Assembly (NCBI GenBank): GCA_024233395.1 | Contig: JACKPR010000003.1 | Span: 62,001 to 126,000 of the forward strand | DNA length: 64,000 bases | DNA from: Chlamydiales bacterium | GTDB lineage: Bacteria; Chlamydiota; Chlamydiia; Chlamydiales; Simkaniaceae | Direction of reading: 5' to 3' | The notes under the pieces: model-generated | What the model was told of the DNA's origin: nothing | Database searches by the model: none | What the model saw: the letters and a program-made list of their open reading frames with translations, nothing else | Shown: positions 8,343 to 18,296 of the stretch, in pieces | Numbering within the stretch: the stretch's first letter is position 1 | Layout: each line of letters opens with the position of its first letter | Position numbers and translations under genes: made by a program

Positions 8343-9455
8343 TCATGGATTGCTGAGGAGTGCAATTTGAATCATTAGCCCAGCAGCTTCGCTTATGATT
8401 TCGTCTGGAAAATCATAAGTAGAGGTATGAAGAGCTGCAGCTGTTTCTCCTGCTCCAATTAAAAAATAGCAGCCAGGAACATATTTTAGGTATTCTGAAA
8501 AGTCCTCGGCCGCCATTTTGCAGCGCTCTAGTTTTTGAATATCTTTGATTCTGCTTTCTCTCCCTGCCGCAAAAACAACCTCTGTCTCTTTTGGAGTATT
8601 GATTGTAGGAGATTGAAATTCATGAAATACAATTCTCCCTCGTGACCCAACAATTGAGTGGATTTGTTTTTTGAGTTGATCCAAAGTTTCATTGCTTTCG
8701 ATAAAGTAACAGCCTACGAGTTCTGTTTGCTCCGAAGTTCCTTCTTTCCAATCCCCGCTGTTGAAGCTAAGTAAATTAACGATAAGATGGTCAGTAGACA
8801 GGGCCTCAATTTCTGTGATTATTCTTGCTCCTATTGTCACCGGGTTAACTGCATCTTTGGGATTAGAAAGATGTGCCCTTTTACCATGCAATGTAATTTC
8901 AAAACGGCCACTTCCTGAAAGAATACATCCAGACCGAGTGGCCATTGTCTTTAAGGGGAGACCTGGCCAATTGTGATATCCAAAAATCGCATCAATGGAT
9001 GGATCTTTCAATACGCCATCTTTAATCATGGCAGTCGAGCCTTTTCCTCCTTCTTCAGCGGGTTGAAAGATGAATTTGATTTTTCCCTTGAGCTGTGATG
9101 CGATTTCTTTTAAGACCCGAGCTACTAAAAGCAACGTGGCGGTGTGACCATCATGGCCGCATGCATGCATAACGGAAGGATGGCAGGATTTATAAGGAAC
9201 AGATGTCGATTCCTCAATAGGCAAACCATCGATGTCAGCTCTGAACCCAATCGTTTTTCCTGGTTTGCCGGAGTCTAATATTGCGACAACCCCTGTCTTA
9301 CCAATTCCTTCTTGGACTTCGTATCCGTATGATTTTAGCGATTTGGCAATCAATGCACGTGTTTTATGTTCTTCATATTTTAGCTCTGGGATTTCATGGA
9401 GTTTTTTCCGAAGAACAATTGCTTCGTCTAAAAATTGGGCTAAGATTTCTTTCAT
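8343..9455 (-). CDS. M20-family amidohydrolase / metallopeptidase
   Basis: It probably hydrolyses N-acyl-amino acids or related amides with a two-metal centre. The 370-residue protein has the family hallmarks: RADIDGLPI, HACGHDGHTATLLL (metal ligands, about 95-108), the catalytic PAEEGGKGS (about 130) and the GSGRFEITLHGKRAHLS lid-domain strand. A final metal histidine lies in ALHTSTYDFPDE. The start at 9455 follows GGAAATT and matches the family N-terminus (LRKKLHEIPELKYEE). A further 37 upstream codons exist but look like non-coding sequence. It is convergent with the phosphatase gene. The substrate cannot be told from sequence. Confidence 0.88.
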   Translation of the reverse strand: MKEILAQFLDEAIVLRKKLHEIPELKYEEHKTRALIAKSLKSYGYEVQEGIGKTGVVAILDSGKPGKTIGFRADIDGLPIEESTSVPYKSCHPSVMHACGHDGHTATLLLVARVLKEIASQLKGKIKFIFQPAEEGGKGSTAMIKDGVLKDPSIDAIFGYHNWPGLPLKTMATRSGCILSGSGRFEITLHGKRAHLSNPKDAVNPVTIGARIITEIEALSTDHLIVNLLSFNSGDWKEGTSEQTELVGCYFIESNETLDQLKKQIHSIVGSRGRIVFHEFQSPTINTPKETEVVFAAGRESRIKDIQKLERCKMAAEDFSEYLKYVPGCYFLIGAGETAAALHTSTYDFPDEIISEAAGLMIQIALLSNP

Positions 9456-9622
9456 AATTTCCACAGTTCCTATGTTACTCACCTTACGAAAGTCACAGGT
9501 GAGGTGAAAAAGTAAAACTTTAAGCCAAAAGGCAAGGCGTGAGTGAGAAAAGAATTTTGAGCACAAGTCAACTTAGACAAAAACCAATTTTGGAAAGACA
9601 ACATGTATAAATTCCCAATTCT

Positions 9623-11500
9623 TCAATCACGCTTTATATCATCAATTTTCTGAGGGAGTTTGTTTCGTTTTCTATGAACGATATAGTAAGCTCCAAAGCC
9701 GATAAAAGCTAGGCACCAGATGGTAAATCTTGGGGAATTAAAGAAGGGGTAGTCGACCTGATTTAAGGGGCCTAAGCGATTCCCGATCGGCCAAAAAATA
9801 AAAGCAGGAGCTCCACGAATATTTTGTTCGGGGACGAATCCAAAGTCTCGACTATCCCCACTCATTGCATAGTTATCTCCAAGTGCCATATATTTCTGAG
9901 CAGGAATAGGAATTCCATATTCTTGAATAAAAGTCTTATCGATTTTCCCATTTTTTAGAAGAGGAGGCCCAGGATCATCAAAAGGGATATGGGGACGATA
10001 TGAAGGAGCATTGGCTTGCCTTAAGTATTCTTCAGCGATAAAGCTAGTAAGGGTAGGATCCTCTTTAGTCATTAAAGGGGCTCCCATTGCATAAAGATCT
10101 CCGTGCCGATAGTATACATAGCGGGAAGGGAGGAGATATTGATCTTTGGTATAAGGTGCATAGTAGTTAATGAATTCAATTCCTAAGTTATAGAGAAGTT
10201 GAACCCGCTGAGGAGTAAAAGTATAGAGAGGATGGTTTTTGGGGAGCTCTTTAATGATGCCACCGAAATGAACCTGATATCCTTTTCCATAATAAAACTC
10301 ATAAGTTCCGTTGGGGACACCCTTAAACTCAGGGCAGATTTTACAATCTTTTCCTGCTTTGATTGGGGAACCGTAACGTGAGGCTTTTCCATCTTTAACA
10401 ATGAAACGGGCAGTATAAAGATTATCCATCAACGTTTTTAAGTGGGCCTCTGTAAGAGGAATGACTGAAGAAGTTGTTCCAACGCCCAATATTAAACGTC
10501 CCATATGATCTTTATCAATCTTAGGATACTTTGTTGAAGGATGGTGGATGATCTCCATATAAAGAGGAGCATCTTTGATTTGAGCCTGGGGGAGGTTGGT
10601 ATAAGCTTTTACTTGTTCTTTTGTAAGAAGTCGAGCGATTCCATAATCTTTAAATCCCCAGAGGTCATAGTAGTCATCTTCTTGTTTAAATGGAGGAAGG
10701 AGTTCTCCAATCGGTTTATGTGTGGGTGATAGAGAGAGCTTTGCGACAGGAATATTCATTTGCTTAATTGTAATCGGCGCATAAATCCCTCCGGTTGGCT
10801 TGGGAGGAATTTCCATTTTTCCATTGAGATAGATGTAAGGGACATGGTCAATTTTACTTAAAAATTCTGGATTCAATTCCTTTGAAATGTCATTTCCCTC
10901 TTTATCAACTCCATAGATTTGACCTCCATAGAAATAGAGAATATCTCCAGGTTTTCCGATTAATCGCTTAACAAATTGCTTTTTCCCTGGGAAAAGATAA
11001 AAATAAACAGTATTCACATCGTGAATGTCCATTCCAGCCCCAGTGAAGATCACCGTTCCATTCCTTAAAACAAGATCGGGATTAAAGTAAAAATGACCTC
11101 TTTTAAGGGGGATGTTGATTCCAAAGGTTGTCTTAGAAACCACGAGTCGATCTTTTTCTTCCAGTGTGGGTCGCATCGATCCTGTAGGAATCTCATAAAG
11201 TTCAAACCACATTGTACGAATTGCTACAGCAACTAGTAAGGCCAATGCCAATCCAATAATAAAGTCACGTCCCTTTTCAAAAGGGCTCTTTTTTAGATGG
11301 AGAGAAAAAAGTCGCTCAGCTTCTTTTGCAAGTCGCTCAGCATTTTCTCTGTCTTTTTCGAGAATTTCTTCCTGAAGTTTGTTAAGAGTTTTTGCGATTT
11401 CTTCCTGAACAGATTCGGGGAGTTTTCTTTTTTTTCTTCGGTAAAGTTTCAGAACGTGCCTGAAAACATGAAGGGATTTTTTTAAACGGTATCTTTTCAT
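9623..11500 (-). CDS. lepB: signal peptidase I (long chlamydial form)
   Basis: This membrane serine protease removes signal peptides from exported preproteins. The 625-residue protein is about twice the length of E. coli LepB, matching the large chlamydial type. A basic, coiled N-terminal region (1-75) precedes one transmembrane helix (about 80-97). The catalytic Ser108 is in EIPTGSMRPTL and the general-base Lys178 in FVKRLIGKPGD. A long insertion follows, then the C-terminal GDNYAMSGDSRDFG box (about 554-567). A final hydrophobic segment lies near 600. Part of its coding sequence (9869-10006) is duplicated at 8180-8317. In Chlamydia the gene is next to ileS. Here four genes, including an amidohydrolase, have come between them. 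Confidence 0.97.
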   Translation of the reverse strand: MKRYRLKKSLHVFRHVLKLYRRKKRKLPESVQEEIAKTLNKLQEEILEKDRENAERLAKEAERLFSLHLKKSPFEKGRDFIIGLALALLVAVAIRTMWFELYEIPTGSMRPTLEEKDRLVVSKTTFGINIPLKRGHFYFNPDLVLRNGTVIFTGAGMDIHDVNTVYFYLFPGKKQFVKRLIGKPGDILYFYGGQIYGVDKEGNDISKELNPEFLSKIDHVPYIYLNGKMEIPPKPTGGIYAPITIKQMNIPVAKLSLSPTHKPIGELLPPFKQEDDYYDLWGFKDYGIARLLTKEQVKAYTNLPQAQIKDAPLYMEIIHHPSTKYPKIDKDHMGRLILGVGTTSSVIPLTEAHLKTLMDNLYTARFIVKDGKASRYGSPIKAGKDCKICPEFKGVPNGTYEFYYGKGYQVHFGGIIKELPKNHPLYTFTPQRVQLLYNLGIEFINYYAPYTKDQYLLPSRYVYYRHGDLYAMGAPLMTKEDPTLTSFIAEEYLRQANAPSYRPHIPFDDPGPPLLKNGKIDKTFIQEYGIPIPAQKYMALGDNYAMSGDSRDFGFVPEQNIRGAPAFIFWPIGNRLGPLNQVDYPFFNSPRFTIWCLAFIGFGAYYIVHRKRNKLPQKIDDIKRD

Positions 11501-11537
11501 AGAAGCAATTCTATGTTACTTCCCTCAATTCCTTCAA

Positions 11538-14225
11538 TCATTTATGAAGTGTTAGAACAACTTTATCATTTACAACTTCAAAGGAGACTGTTTGTCCCTC
11601 TTGAAGGCTTCCATCTAATAGGGCATTAGAGATTAAAGTCATTAAATCTTTTTCGACGAGCCGCCTTAAAGGGCGAGCCCCAAAGAGGGGACTATATCCT
11701 TTATCTACAAGAAATTGAACAACATCCTCATTCCAATTGACAGAAACTCTAAAGAGTTTTTCGACTTTCTCTTGAAGATTCTCTAGTTGGAGAAGGGCAA
11801 TTTTCCTTACAACCTCCCGATTATCCAATGCATTGAATTGGAGAATTTCATCGAAGCGGTTAATGAATTCGGGTCTAAGTTTGGCTTTTAAGGCTTGATC
11901 GAGAGCTTCTTTCTGCTTTTCTTTTGGTAAGGAATAAACGTCTGCACCAATGTTAGATGTCATAATAAAGACAGCTTCTTTGCAGTTTACAGTATCACCA
12001 TGACCATCTGTTAATCGACCATCATCAAGTATTTGGAGGAAAAGGTCTATGACAGCAGGGTGCGCTTTTTCAAGTTCATCGACAAGGACAACTGTATAGG
12101 GACTCTTTTTCAATGCTTCAGTTAGACGTCCTTTTTCATCATACCCTACATAACCTGGAGCCGATCCAATTAATCGGTTCACATCAACTTGATGCTGAAA
12201 TTCTGACATATCAATCCGAATCATTTTACTTTCATCACCAGACAATGATTCAGCTAGAGCTTTTGCAAGTTCAGTTTTTCCAACGCCTGTTGGCCCCAAG
12301 AATAAAAAAGATCCTCTGGGACGATTATCCCCATTGAGTCCTAAGCGTGAACGACGGATTGTGTCTGAGACAACTTGTATGGCTTCTTCTTGCCCTTTCA
12401 CTCGTTTTCTCAAGCTTGACTCAAGGTTTTGGAGCATGGCTTTTTCATCGGTTGTTAACTGGGTCACAGGAATTCCTGAAATATCAGAAATGACATGAGC
12501 AATCACGGAATGATCTATAGCCCGAGTATAAACTTGTTGAGTGGATGCAAGGAGTTCGTTTAGATTTTTTTCTTTTTTTTCCAAAGCTAACTTTTTTTCT
12601 GAAAGGGATTGAATCAATCGTTCACTGGTTAGTTTTTCCAATAGTTTGATAAGAAACCTGAGTTGAATTCGAATAGAAGCTTTTTCATCTAGAATCTGTT
12701 TTTCAAATGTAAGATTTTCATTTAACTTTTGAATTTCTTGTTGTATTTGAGTCATTTTTTTTATAACAGCTTCAAGCTTTTTTTGACTGGATTGCTCTAA
12801 AGAGCTTTCTAAAAACAAGCGTTCATTTGTCAATTTAGAAAGCTCTTCTTCTAACCTTTGAATTTTTAAAGGGCCGTAATTTGCTTGAGATATTACCAAA
12901 ACTGCTGAGCGTGTAAGGACTTCAGCTGGAGAGTTGGGATAATTTGCATCTGGAAGATAACGTTTACTTTGTTCAATAAGACTTTGTAGACATTGAGGTT
13001 CTACTTGAATTCCATATCTGAGCTCAATCGCTTTGGACATTCCCTTCATCATTTGAAAGCAGGCTTCTTTTCCAGGTTCTTCTAATTCATAAGGAGAAAA
13101 AAAGAATTCGATATAGGGGTTTTCTTGAAGACTTTTTAATCTGGTTTCTTTGCAAGCGGTAATCCAGTGGATTCCTTGGTGGTTCATCAAATTTTCTAAT
13201 AAGTTCTTTAGAGTTGTATTTTCTTTATTAAAGACAGCGGATAATCCCTCAACATCACTAGATTCAAGGTTGTCTAAGAAGATGATTGTTTTTCCATCTA
13301 AATGTTTCAGCACTTGATGGAGGGACTCAAAGGTCATTTTTCCATTGTTGATATCTGAAATCAGTTTTCTCCAGTCTAGAGTAAGGAGGCGTTTATTAAG
13401 CAAAAAATCAGGAGCCTCTTCAGAGGCAATTTGTTTTGCTAAGCCTTCGACAAGTATTGTTTTACCTATTCCCTTTTTGGAATAGATTAGGGGGAAGTTT
13501 TTCTCTTTAAGGGTGAAGATTTGGGCAAGTTGTTTTGTTTCTAAAAAACGAGGTTGAACGTAATCATACTTAGAAAACAAAGCTTCTTCTGTTAAGTCTT
13601 TTACATAAGGTTGTAAAGGGCCTACCTGAATAGGAGGAAGTTCGGTTTTTCTATGAAGCTTATTGAGTACAAGCCATGTTGTCTCTGAATAGAGTTTAGG
13701 GGACGAAAAGCCTCTACCCACCAGCTCTGCACAAAGAGCATAATCATTATGATTTAGGTAATGGTGAATAAGGGTTATCAGGTGGGGGTGATTTAAATCA
13801 ATAGCTCCACCTTTCAAAATTACCCAACGAAGTAGGTCGAGTTTAGAAACGGGAAGAGGAATGTTATCAAGAAGTTTATCTGCAAGGGTTCGTCCTTTTT
13901 CATCTGCCAAAGAAAGATCTAGATGATAATGGCGTGCTAAGTAATAGGCTTTTTCGAATTCATTTCTTTGTAAAAATAAAAGATATCGAGAAGTTACCTC
14001 TTCTGAAATAAAAATTTTTGAGACCACTTTTACTACAAGATTTACGCCGGGAAAACATGAAAGTCCAGCACCGATGATGTGGACACATCCTTTAATCATA
14101 TAAAGAGGATTCAAAACTCCAAAGGCTTGACTGGCCTGAGTCATGTGCCATTCATAAACACCATCTAGTTGTTCATCATTAAATTCTAATTGAGGTTCTC
14201 CTGAGAGGCTTTCGATTGCAGACAT
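11538..14225 (-). CDS. Clp/Hsp100 AAA+ ATPase paralogue with degenerate first ATPase domain
   Basis: The 895-residue ClpB-like protein lacks the usual Clp N-domain. Residues 30-70 are hydrophobic, and 80-190 look like ankyrin-type helical repeats (FEKAYYLARHYHLDLSLADEKGRT). ATPase domain 1 has an altered Walker A (SKKGIGKT, 249-256) and a Walker B reading FLDNLE, where the catalytic Glu is Asn. A long coiled middle domain spans about 455-570. ATPase domain 2 is canonical: GPTGVGKTELAKALA (about 641), VLVDELEKAHP (about 711) and the C-terminal FGARPLRRLVEK. It is probably a specialised unfoldase rather than the housekeeping ClpB. Its substrates and partners are unknown. Confidence 0.85.
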   Translation of the reverse strand: MSAIESLSGEPQLEFNDEQLDGVYEWHMTQASQAFGVLNPLYMIKGCVHIIGAGLSCFPGVNLVVKVVSKIFISEEVTSRYLLFLQRNEFEKAYYLARHYHLDLSLADEKGRTLADKLLDNIPLPVSKLDLLRWVILKGGAIDLNHPHLITLIHHYLNHNDYALCAELVGRGFSSPKLYSETTWLVLNKLHRKTELPPIQVGPLQPYVKDLTEEALFSKYDYVQPRFLETKQLAQIFTLKEKNFPLIYSKKGIGKTILVEGLAKQIASEEAPDFLLNKRLLTLDWRKLISDINNGKMTFESLHQVLKHLDGKTIIFLDNLESSDVEGLSAVFNKENTTLKNLLENLMNHQGIHWITACKETRLKSLQENPYIEFFFSPYELEEPGKEACFQMMKGMSKAIELRYGIQVEPQCLQSLIEQSKRYLPDANYPNSPAEVLTRSAVLVISQANYGPLKIQRLEEELSKLTNERLFLESSLEQSSQKKLEAVIKKMTQIQQEIQKLNENLTFEKQILDEKASIRIQLRFLIKLLEKLTSERLIQSLSEKKLALEKKEKNLNELLASTQQVYTRAIDHSVIAHVISDISGIPVTQLTTDEKAMLQNLESSLRKRVKGQEEAIQVVSDTIRRSRLGLNGDNRPRGSFLFLGPTGVGKTELAKALAESLSGDESKMIRIDMSEFQHQVDVNRLIGSAPGYVGYDEKGRLTEALKKSPYTVVLVDELEKAHPAVIDLFLQILDDGRLTDGHGDTVNCKEAVFIMTSNIGADVYSLPKEKQKEALDQALKAKLRPEFINRFDEILQFNALDNREVVRKIALLQLENLQEKVEKLFRVSVNWNEDVVQFLVDKGYSPLFGARPLRRLVEKDLMTLISNALLDGSLQEGQTVSFEVVNDKVVLTLHK

Positions 14226-14571
14226 TCAATCCCTTCCTTGTTATGAGGGTAAATTATGCCGAACAATTATAGGAGATTAATAAGATTTAACATATGAAAA
14301 TTTTATTTTTCTAGAAAAGTATAAAAAATTTAGCAGTTTTTTACTGGGCGTTTACTCTGTGGTTTAATAGTGTGGAAAACTTGTTCATAACTTTTTGAGC
14401 ATCAGAATCGCATTTTTTTGATTGAAGTAAAGTAAAAATTTTATAAAGATCTTTATCCGAATACTTAAGTTGTTAAAAAGCAATGAATTAAGATGAATTT
14501 ACATCATGAGAAATTCTTTTTATTTTTTAAAGATAATCCTTCAAAAATAAACTCGAAAAGCTTTGTTCAAA
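14226..14571. other. AT-rich intergenic region without recognisable gene
   Basis: This lies between the start of the Clp-like gene and the terminator of the next minus-strand gene. No open frame with a ribosome binding site, tRNA or palindrome of note was seen. It presumably holds the promoter of the Clp-like gene. Confidence 0.5.
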
Positions 14572-14611
14572 AAAAGGCCTTATTCTTTGAAAACAATGAA
14601 TAAGGCCTTTT
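14572..14611 (-). terminator. intrinsic terminator of the coiled-coil gene
   Basis: A 14-bp perfect stem (AAAAGGCCTTATTC / GAATAAGGCCTTTT) with a 12-nt loop. Read on the minus strand it ends in a run of seven T, 28 nt past the stop of the gene at 14640. Confidence 0.9.
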
Positions 14612-14639
14612 GAAATAATTCAACTAAATAAAGTTTCTA

Positions 14640-15353
14640 TTAAGAAAGAAATCGTTCTAAGTTTCTTTGTTGGGTATCGCTCATGAAGAGGGGCATTGAA
14701 AGAACTGTAACCTCTGCTCTAGTTAGGGATGGATGAGCTTTGTGTGCAGCTTTTATTCCTTTCGCAACTGTATCATAAACTTTATGCGTTCTTTGATCGC
14801 TATAACTTGGCGCATATTGTTGATTTCTAAAGAACGTAATTCCTTTCTCTTGAGCAATAGCCTTTCGCTCTGCATGAAGGTCTGAAGTTAGTTTTGAAAG
14901 TTTGGATTCTAGCTTTTGAATCTCTCCAGAAATCCTAGAGCGGTCTGCTGATCCATCATATCCACTTCCTCCACTTCCAATGTAACTATAGGCAATTTCT
15001 TCTTGGTCAGATATATCGCTGTATTGGCGATTAAGGGACACAATCTCATCTCTAATTTGAGAGATTTGACTCTTGAGATCTGTTAATTTTTCAGTGGGGT
15101 GTTGGTCAACTTCCTGACACATTTTTTGATATTTTTGGTAATTATTGTAGAGTGTTGGTGATATCGCTCTTTCATCATAGAGAGTATCATGAGCTCTTGA
15201 ATATTGATTGCTAATCTGATCAAATTGTTTGGTATTAATTCCATTCCATAAAGCTGAGATTTTGATCGCTATGCGTTCAAAAAAACCTGGAATTTTTACG
15301 CTTTGAGTTGATCCTTGAGACTGAGTTGTCCCATGTGTTGCTTTTATTGCCAT
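14640..15353 (-). CDS. coiled-coil protein, unknown
   Basis: This 237-residue protein has a Ser/Thr/Gln-rich N-terminus (MAIKATHGTTQSQGSTQS), a central coiled coil (about 85-165) broken by a Gly/Ser-rich loop (YIGSGGSGYDGSADRS), and a helical C-terminus. No family is recognised. The disordered polar N-terminus is compatible with a type III secretion signal (inference). It is monocistronic, with a strong terminator downstream and a very AT-rich upstream region. Confidence 0.65.
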   Translation of the reverse strand: MAIKATHGTTQSQGSTQSVKIPGFFERIAIKISALWNGINTKQFDQISNQYSRAHDTLYDERAISPTLYNNYQKYQKMCQEVDQHPTEKLTDLKSQISQIRDEIVSLNRQYSDISDQEEIAYSYIGSGGSGYDGSADRSRISGEIQKLESKLSKLTSDLHAERKAIAQEKGITFFRNQQYAPSYSDQRTHKVYDTVAKGIKAAHKAHPSLTRAEVTVLSMPLFMSDTQQRNLERFLS

Positions 15354-15600
15354 TTTCTTTCCCCGAATTTTTATAAATATTATAAGTAATTATAAATTTA
15401 ATTATATAATATATAGTAATTATTTTGATATATAATAATTATTTTACGACTCATCTTGCTTATTTTAAATAATATAAGTGTTGATAAGGGAAGGGCGAAG
15501 GGTAGTTACTCTAATATGTTGGTTATTAATCTATTATGAATAATAGATTTATAATATAATCAATATTTGATATACCTATAGGTAGAAAAAGGGAGTAAAA

Positions 15601-15933
15601 ATGACACAAATGCCTCAAGATGAAGCATCTAAAGAAAAGATGCAGCTTTTGCTTTATCAACTGGGAGAGTTATTGAATGATCCTCCTATTGTCATTAATC
15701 TTCCCGATTGGAGAGACTCTATAGAGGATATCATGGATGAGATCGAAGAGCTCTCTCCTTATGCTCGAGATCGCCTTCAAGATCTCATTACAGAAGCCAT
15801 TCGAAGAGCTGAAGTTCATGTGGATGACCTTGATAGTGATGCTTCTCCAAATAAGACTGAGATGAGTGCTCAGGAATACTATACTCAAGTTGCCTTTGTC
15901 TCTTCAGAAATCAATGCTTTAAAGTCGATTTAG
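15601..15933 (+). CDS. small acidic protein, unknown
   Basis: This 110-residue, strongly acidic and helical protein (DWRDSIEDIMDEIEELSPYARDRL) begins after a GGGAG ribosome binding site at 1-6 bases before AAAATG. No family is recognised. Acidic helical proteins of this size next to secretion substrates can be chaperones, but nothing here proves it. Its stop overlaps the stop of the convergent gene by four bases. Confidence 0.65.
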   Translation: MTQMPQDEASKEKMQLLLYQLGELLNDPPIVINLPDWRDSIEDIMDEIEELSPYARDRLQDLITEAIRRAEVHVDDLDSDASPNKTEMSAQEYYTQVAFVSSEINALKSI

Positions 15934-16928
15934 GACCCGCAATGAACATAAGTATGTGGGGACTCAATGGTGAATTCTGAATCTTCAGGGCTGATAATCC
16001 ATAGATATTCGTGTCCCTTTGTAAAAACTTGATCGAGCTTTTTTTCATCGATTAATAAAGAAAGGCGCTCTTTTTTTCGTTTTTGCTCAAAGGAAAGGAC
16101 GTGAGTTGTTTTAGGCTCGGCTGTAAGATCAATAGCAAAGAGCTGAAGGTTGTCATAATAAGTTGGGGCACTAAGGGTAAGGTAGAGGTTTCCATTTTCT
16201 TTATGAGGTGCGTTACTAAAAGAGATCTTTCTGCGGGGAATATCAGTACAGGGTGAGCTCAGGCCTGTTCCAGAGTCAATCGCACGCATTTTAAACTTTA
16301 GAGCACCATCTCGGGCTTGAAGCCAGTAGGGAAAGGGGAACTGTTCTTCATTCTTATCAAAGTAGAGAACGATTTGTTTTCCTGAGAGATCAGAGGAATC
16401 ATGTGGCCATTTTGCAGTGTAGACATCATACTGGGGATCTTTCACTTTTTTTCCGTTTCTAACTTGAGGAGGGCCCCAAGGCTGGGAACTAATAGTTCCT
16501 GGTCTTGCTGTAGCTCCTTTTTGGAGGCGATTTTCTTCAGAAAGGAAGTCGAGTTCTAGAGAAATAAGGGGAATTAAAAAAGCATCCATTTCATCGGTGG
16601 GAATCCATGCTTTTCGAGTCAGAGAGTAGCACTCGGTCACACATTTTTTTTGGGTATCCACTTCATAAAGGATCCAAGATGTGTGGCCTATAGCCCCTTT
16701 TTTAATCCAGTCGGCCCAATCGATTTTTTTTGATTGGTGCAAAGGGATACTGACTTCTTCAAAGAGAAAGCGGTGATCTTTTTTTGAATGGAGATGGAGG
16801 AGAGAAACGAGCTCATTTTGTTCGGTAACGATATAGCTTCCTGGCTCTGCTTGATCAAACTTCTCTTGAAGGGTAAAAGCAAAGAGGTTTTGAGCGATAA
16901 AAATAAAACAAACAAGCCAGAATTTCAT
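15930..16928 (-). CDS. secreted protein, unknown
   Basis: The 332-residue protein begins with a classical signal peptide (MKFWLVCFIFIAQNLFA, cleavage likely after FAFT). The mature part is beta-rich and mentions several cysteines (CVTECYS, SSPCTDIP, YVHCGS) that could pair in the periplasm. No family is recognised. It lies five bases downstream of the zinc exporter gene on the same strand, so the two are probably cotranscribed. Confidence 0.75.
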   Translation of the reverse strand: MKFWLVCFIFIAQNLFAFTLQEKFDQAEPGSYIVTEQNELVSLLHLHSKKDHRFLFEEVSIPLHQSKKIDWADWIKKGAIGHTSWILYEVDTQKKCVTECYSLTRKAWIPTDEMDAFLIPLISLELDFLSEENRLQKGATARPGTISSQPWGPPQVRNGKKVKDPQYDVYTAKWPHDSSDLSGKQIVLYFDKNEEQFPFPYWLQARDGALKFKMRAIDSGTGLSSPCTDIPRRKISFSNAPHKENGNLYLTLSAPTYYDNLQLFAIDLTAEPKTTHVLSFEQKRKKERLSLLIDEKKLDQVFTKGHEYLWIISPEDSEFTIESPHTYVHCGS

Positions 16929-16933
16929 GGCTA

Positions 16934-17824
16934 CTAGTCTACCTCATTTGAGGAATTTTTGCGATCGATTTGAAGGGTAATATGATGAATATTATACTTT
17001 TCTTTGATCAGTTCTTGGGCCTTTTTCAAAACGTTTTTATCGGAAACGATGTGGGCGCTTAAAGAGCGTTGTTTTGTTGATAGGGACCAGATATGAAGGT
17101 CATGCACTTCTGTCACAGAAGGAATAGAAAGAAGACTTTTTTCGACATCATCATAATGGATTCCTATGGGGGTTCCTTCCATTAGAATTTGGATCGTTTT
17201 TTTTAGGATTTTTCCAGATGTGATAAGGATCATTAAAGCAATGATCAGAGTGATGATGGGATCGATAACATTCCAACCTGTGAAGAAAATAAGGATACCT
17301 GAGACAATGACTCCAATACTTCCTAGAAGATCTCCTAAAACATGAAGATATGCAGCTTTGACATTGATTTGCTCTTCATGGTCATGATCATGGCTATGGA
17401 GGATTTTCATCATTGCTAGATTAGAAAGTAGTCCAATGGATGCAATGATGAAAACAATACCTCCAGAAACTTCATGAGGAGTAATTAAGCGGACAATTGC
17501 TTCATAAATAAGAACGGAGCAAAGGGCCCAAAGGGTTAGACCACTTGCTAGGGCTCCTAGGATTTCTGCACGTTGAAATCCGAAAGTCATTTTCTTTGTT
17601 GAAGGTCTTTTAGCAATCCTTAAGACAATGAGACTTAAAACAAAAGCTCCAACGTCTGTAAACATGTGGAGGGCATCACTGATCAAAGCTAAGCTATGAG
17701 CAATGATGCCACCCGCAAGCTCAACAAGCATAAAGAAAAGAGCGATAAATGTTGCCCACTTAAGCTTTTTTGTTTCATTATCATCCCCTTCTTCTAGGGA
17801 TTTTAAATCAAAATGGCAGGTCAT
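16934..17824 (-). CDS. czcD: cation diffusion facilitator zinc/cadmium/cobalt exporter
   Basis: This inner-membrane antiporter exports Zn2+ or similar metals in exchange for protons. The 296-residue protein has six hydrophobic helices, the paired HxxxD transport sites (HSLALISDALHMFTD in helix 2, HVLGDLLGS in helix 5), a His-rich cytosolic loop (HSHDHDHEE) and the C-terminal ferredoxin-like domain with EVHDLHIWSLS. It fits the CzcD/ZitB subfamily. The metal specificity is inferred, not shown. Confidence 0.93.
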   Translation of the reverse strand: MTCHFDLKSLEEGDDNETKKLKWATFIALFFMLVELAGGIIAHSLALISDALHMFTDVGAFVLSLIVLRIAKRPSTKKMTFGFQRAEILGALASGLTLWALCSVLIYEAIVRLITPHEVSGGIVFIIASIGLLSNLAMMKILHSHDHDHEEQINVKAAYLHVLGDLLGSIGVIVSGILIFFTGWNVIDPIITLIIALMILITSGKILKKTIQILMEGTPIGIHYDDVEKSLLSIPSVTEVHDLHIWSLSTKQRSLSAHIVSDKNVLKKAQELIKEKYNIHHITLQIDRKNSSNEVD

Positions 17825-17930
17825 AAGTCGCCCCTTTAATTGTCAATTTCTCTTGTCATAAACAATTCTGGGGTTTTCTTCAAAAAGAAGATCAGGTAAA
17901 TATAAAGCCAATGAACCTTGAGGAGCAATC

Positions 17931-18296
17931 ATGAAAATTTGGATGGTCGTAGGCATTTTATGTTTTGGAACTCTATATGGAGCTGAAGAACTCGCATTAG
18001 TAAAAGAGCTTCCGGCATCTCAATGGAAGGAGGAGGTTGCAACCATTGATGAAGCGGTTATTAAGTTAACCGACCTCCGAAATAAAGAACTTGCTAATGC
18101 TGCATGGGCACAAAATCAAGGGGATCGTCTACAGTTTCAATCCCATAATTTAATCGATGCACGAAGATATTGGAATGAAGCTGATACGAGTCGAGAGATT
18201 GCTGCACGTTATCAAGAAGAGATTGATAAATTAGAGCTTCGTAAACAAGAGGTATTAAAGCGGCAAGGCATCGATTATACCCCATCTGAATCATGA
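17931..18296 (+). CDS. small secreted coiled-coil protein, unknown
   Basis: The 121-residue protein has a signal peptide (MKIWMVVGILCFGTLYGAEE) and a fully helical mature part rich in Ala, Arg, Glu and Asn (NKELANAAWAQNQGDRLQFQ), likely coiled coil. A GAGGAG site precedes the ATG. Its TGA overlaps the ATG of pncB (ATGA), so it is the first gene of the NAD-salvage unit. A periplasmic helper of this pathway is not known, and the link may be only positional. Confidence 0.7.
   Translation: MKIWMVVGILCFGTLYGAEELALVKELPASQWKEEVATIDEAVIKLTDLRNKELANAAWAQNQGDRLQFQSHNLIDARRYWNEADTSREIAARYQEEIDKLELRKQEVLKRQGIDYTPSES

Noticed and set aside
9456..9566. N-terminal extension of the M20 amidohydrolase
   Set aside because: The extra 37 codons lack family similarity, and the conserved N-terminus begins at the ATG at 9455.
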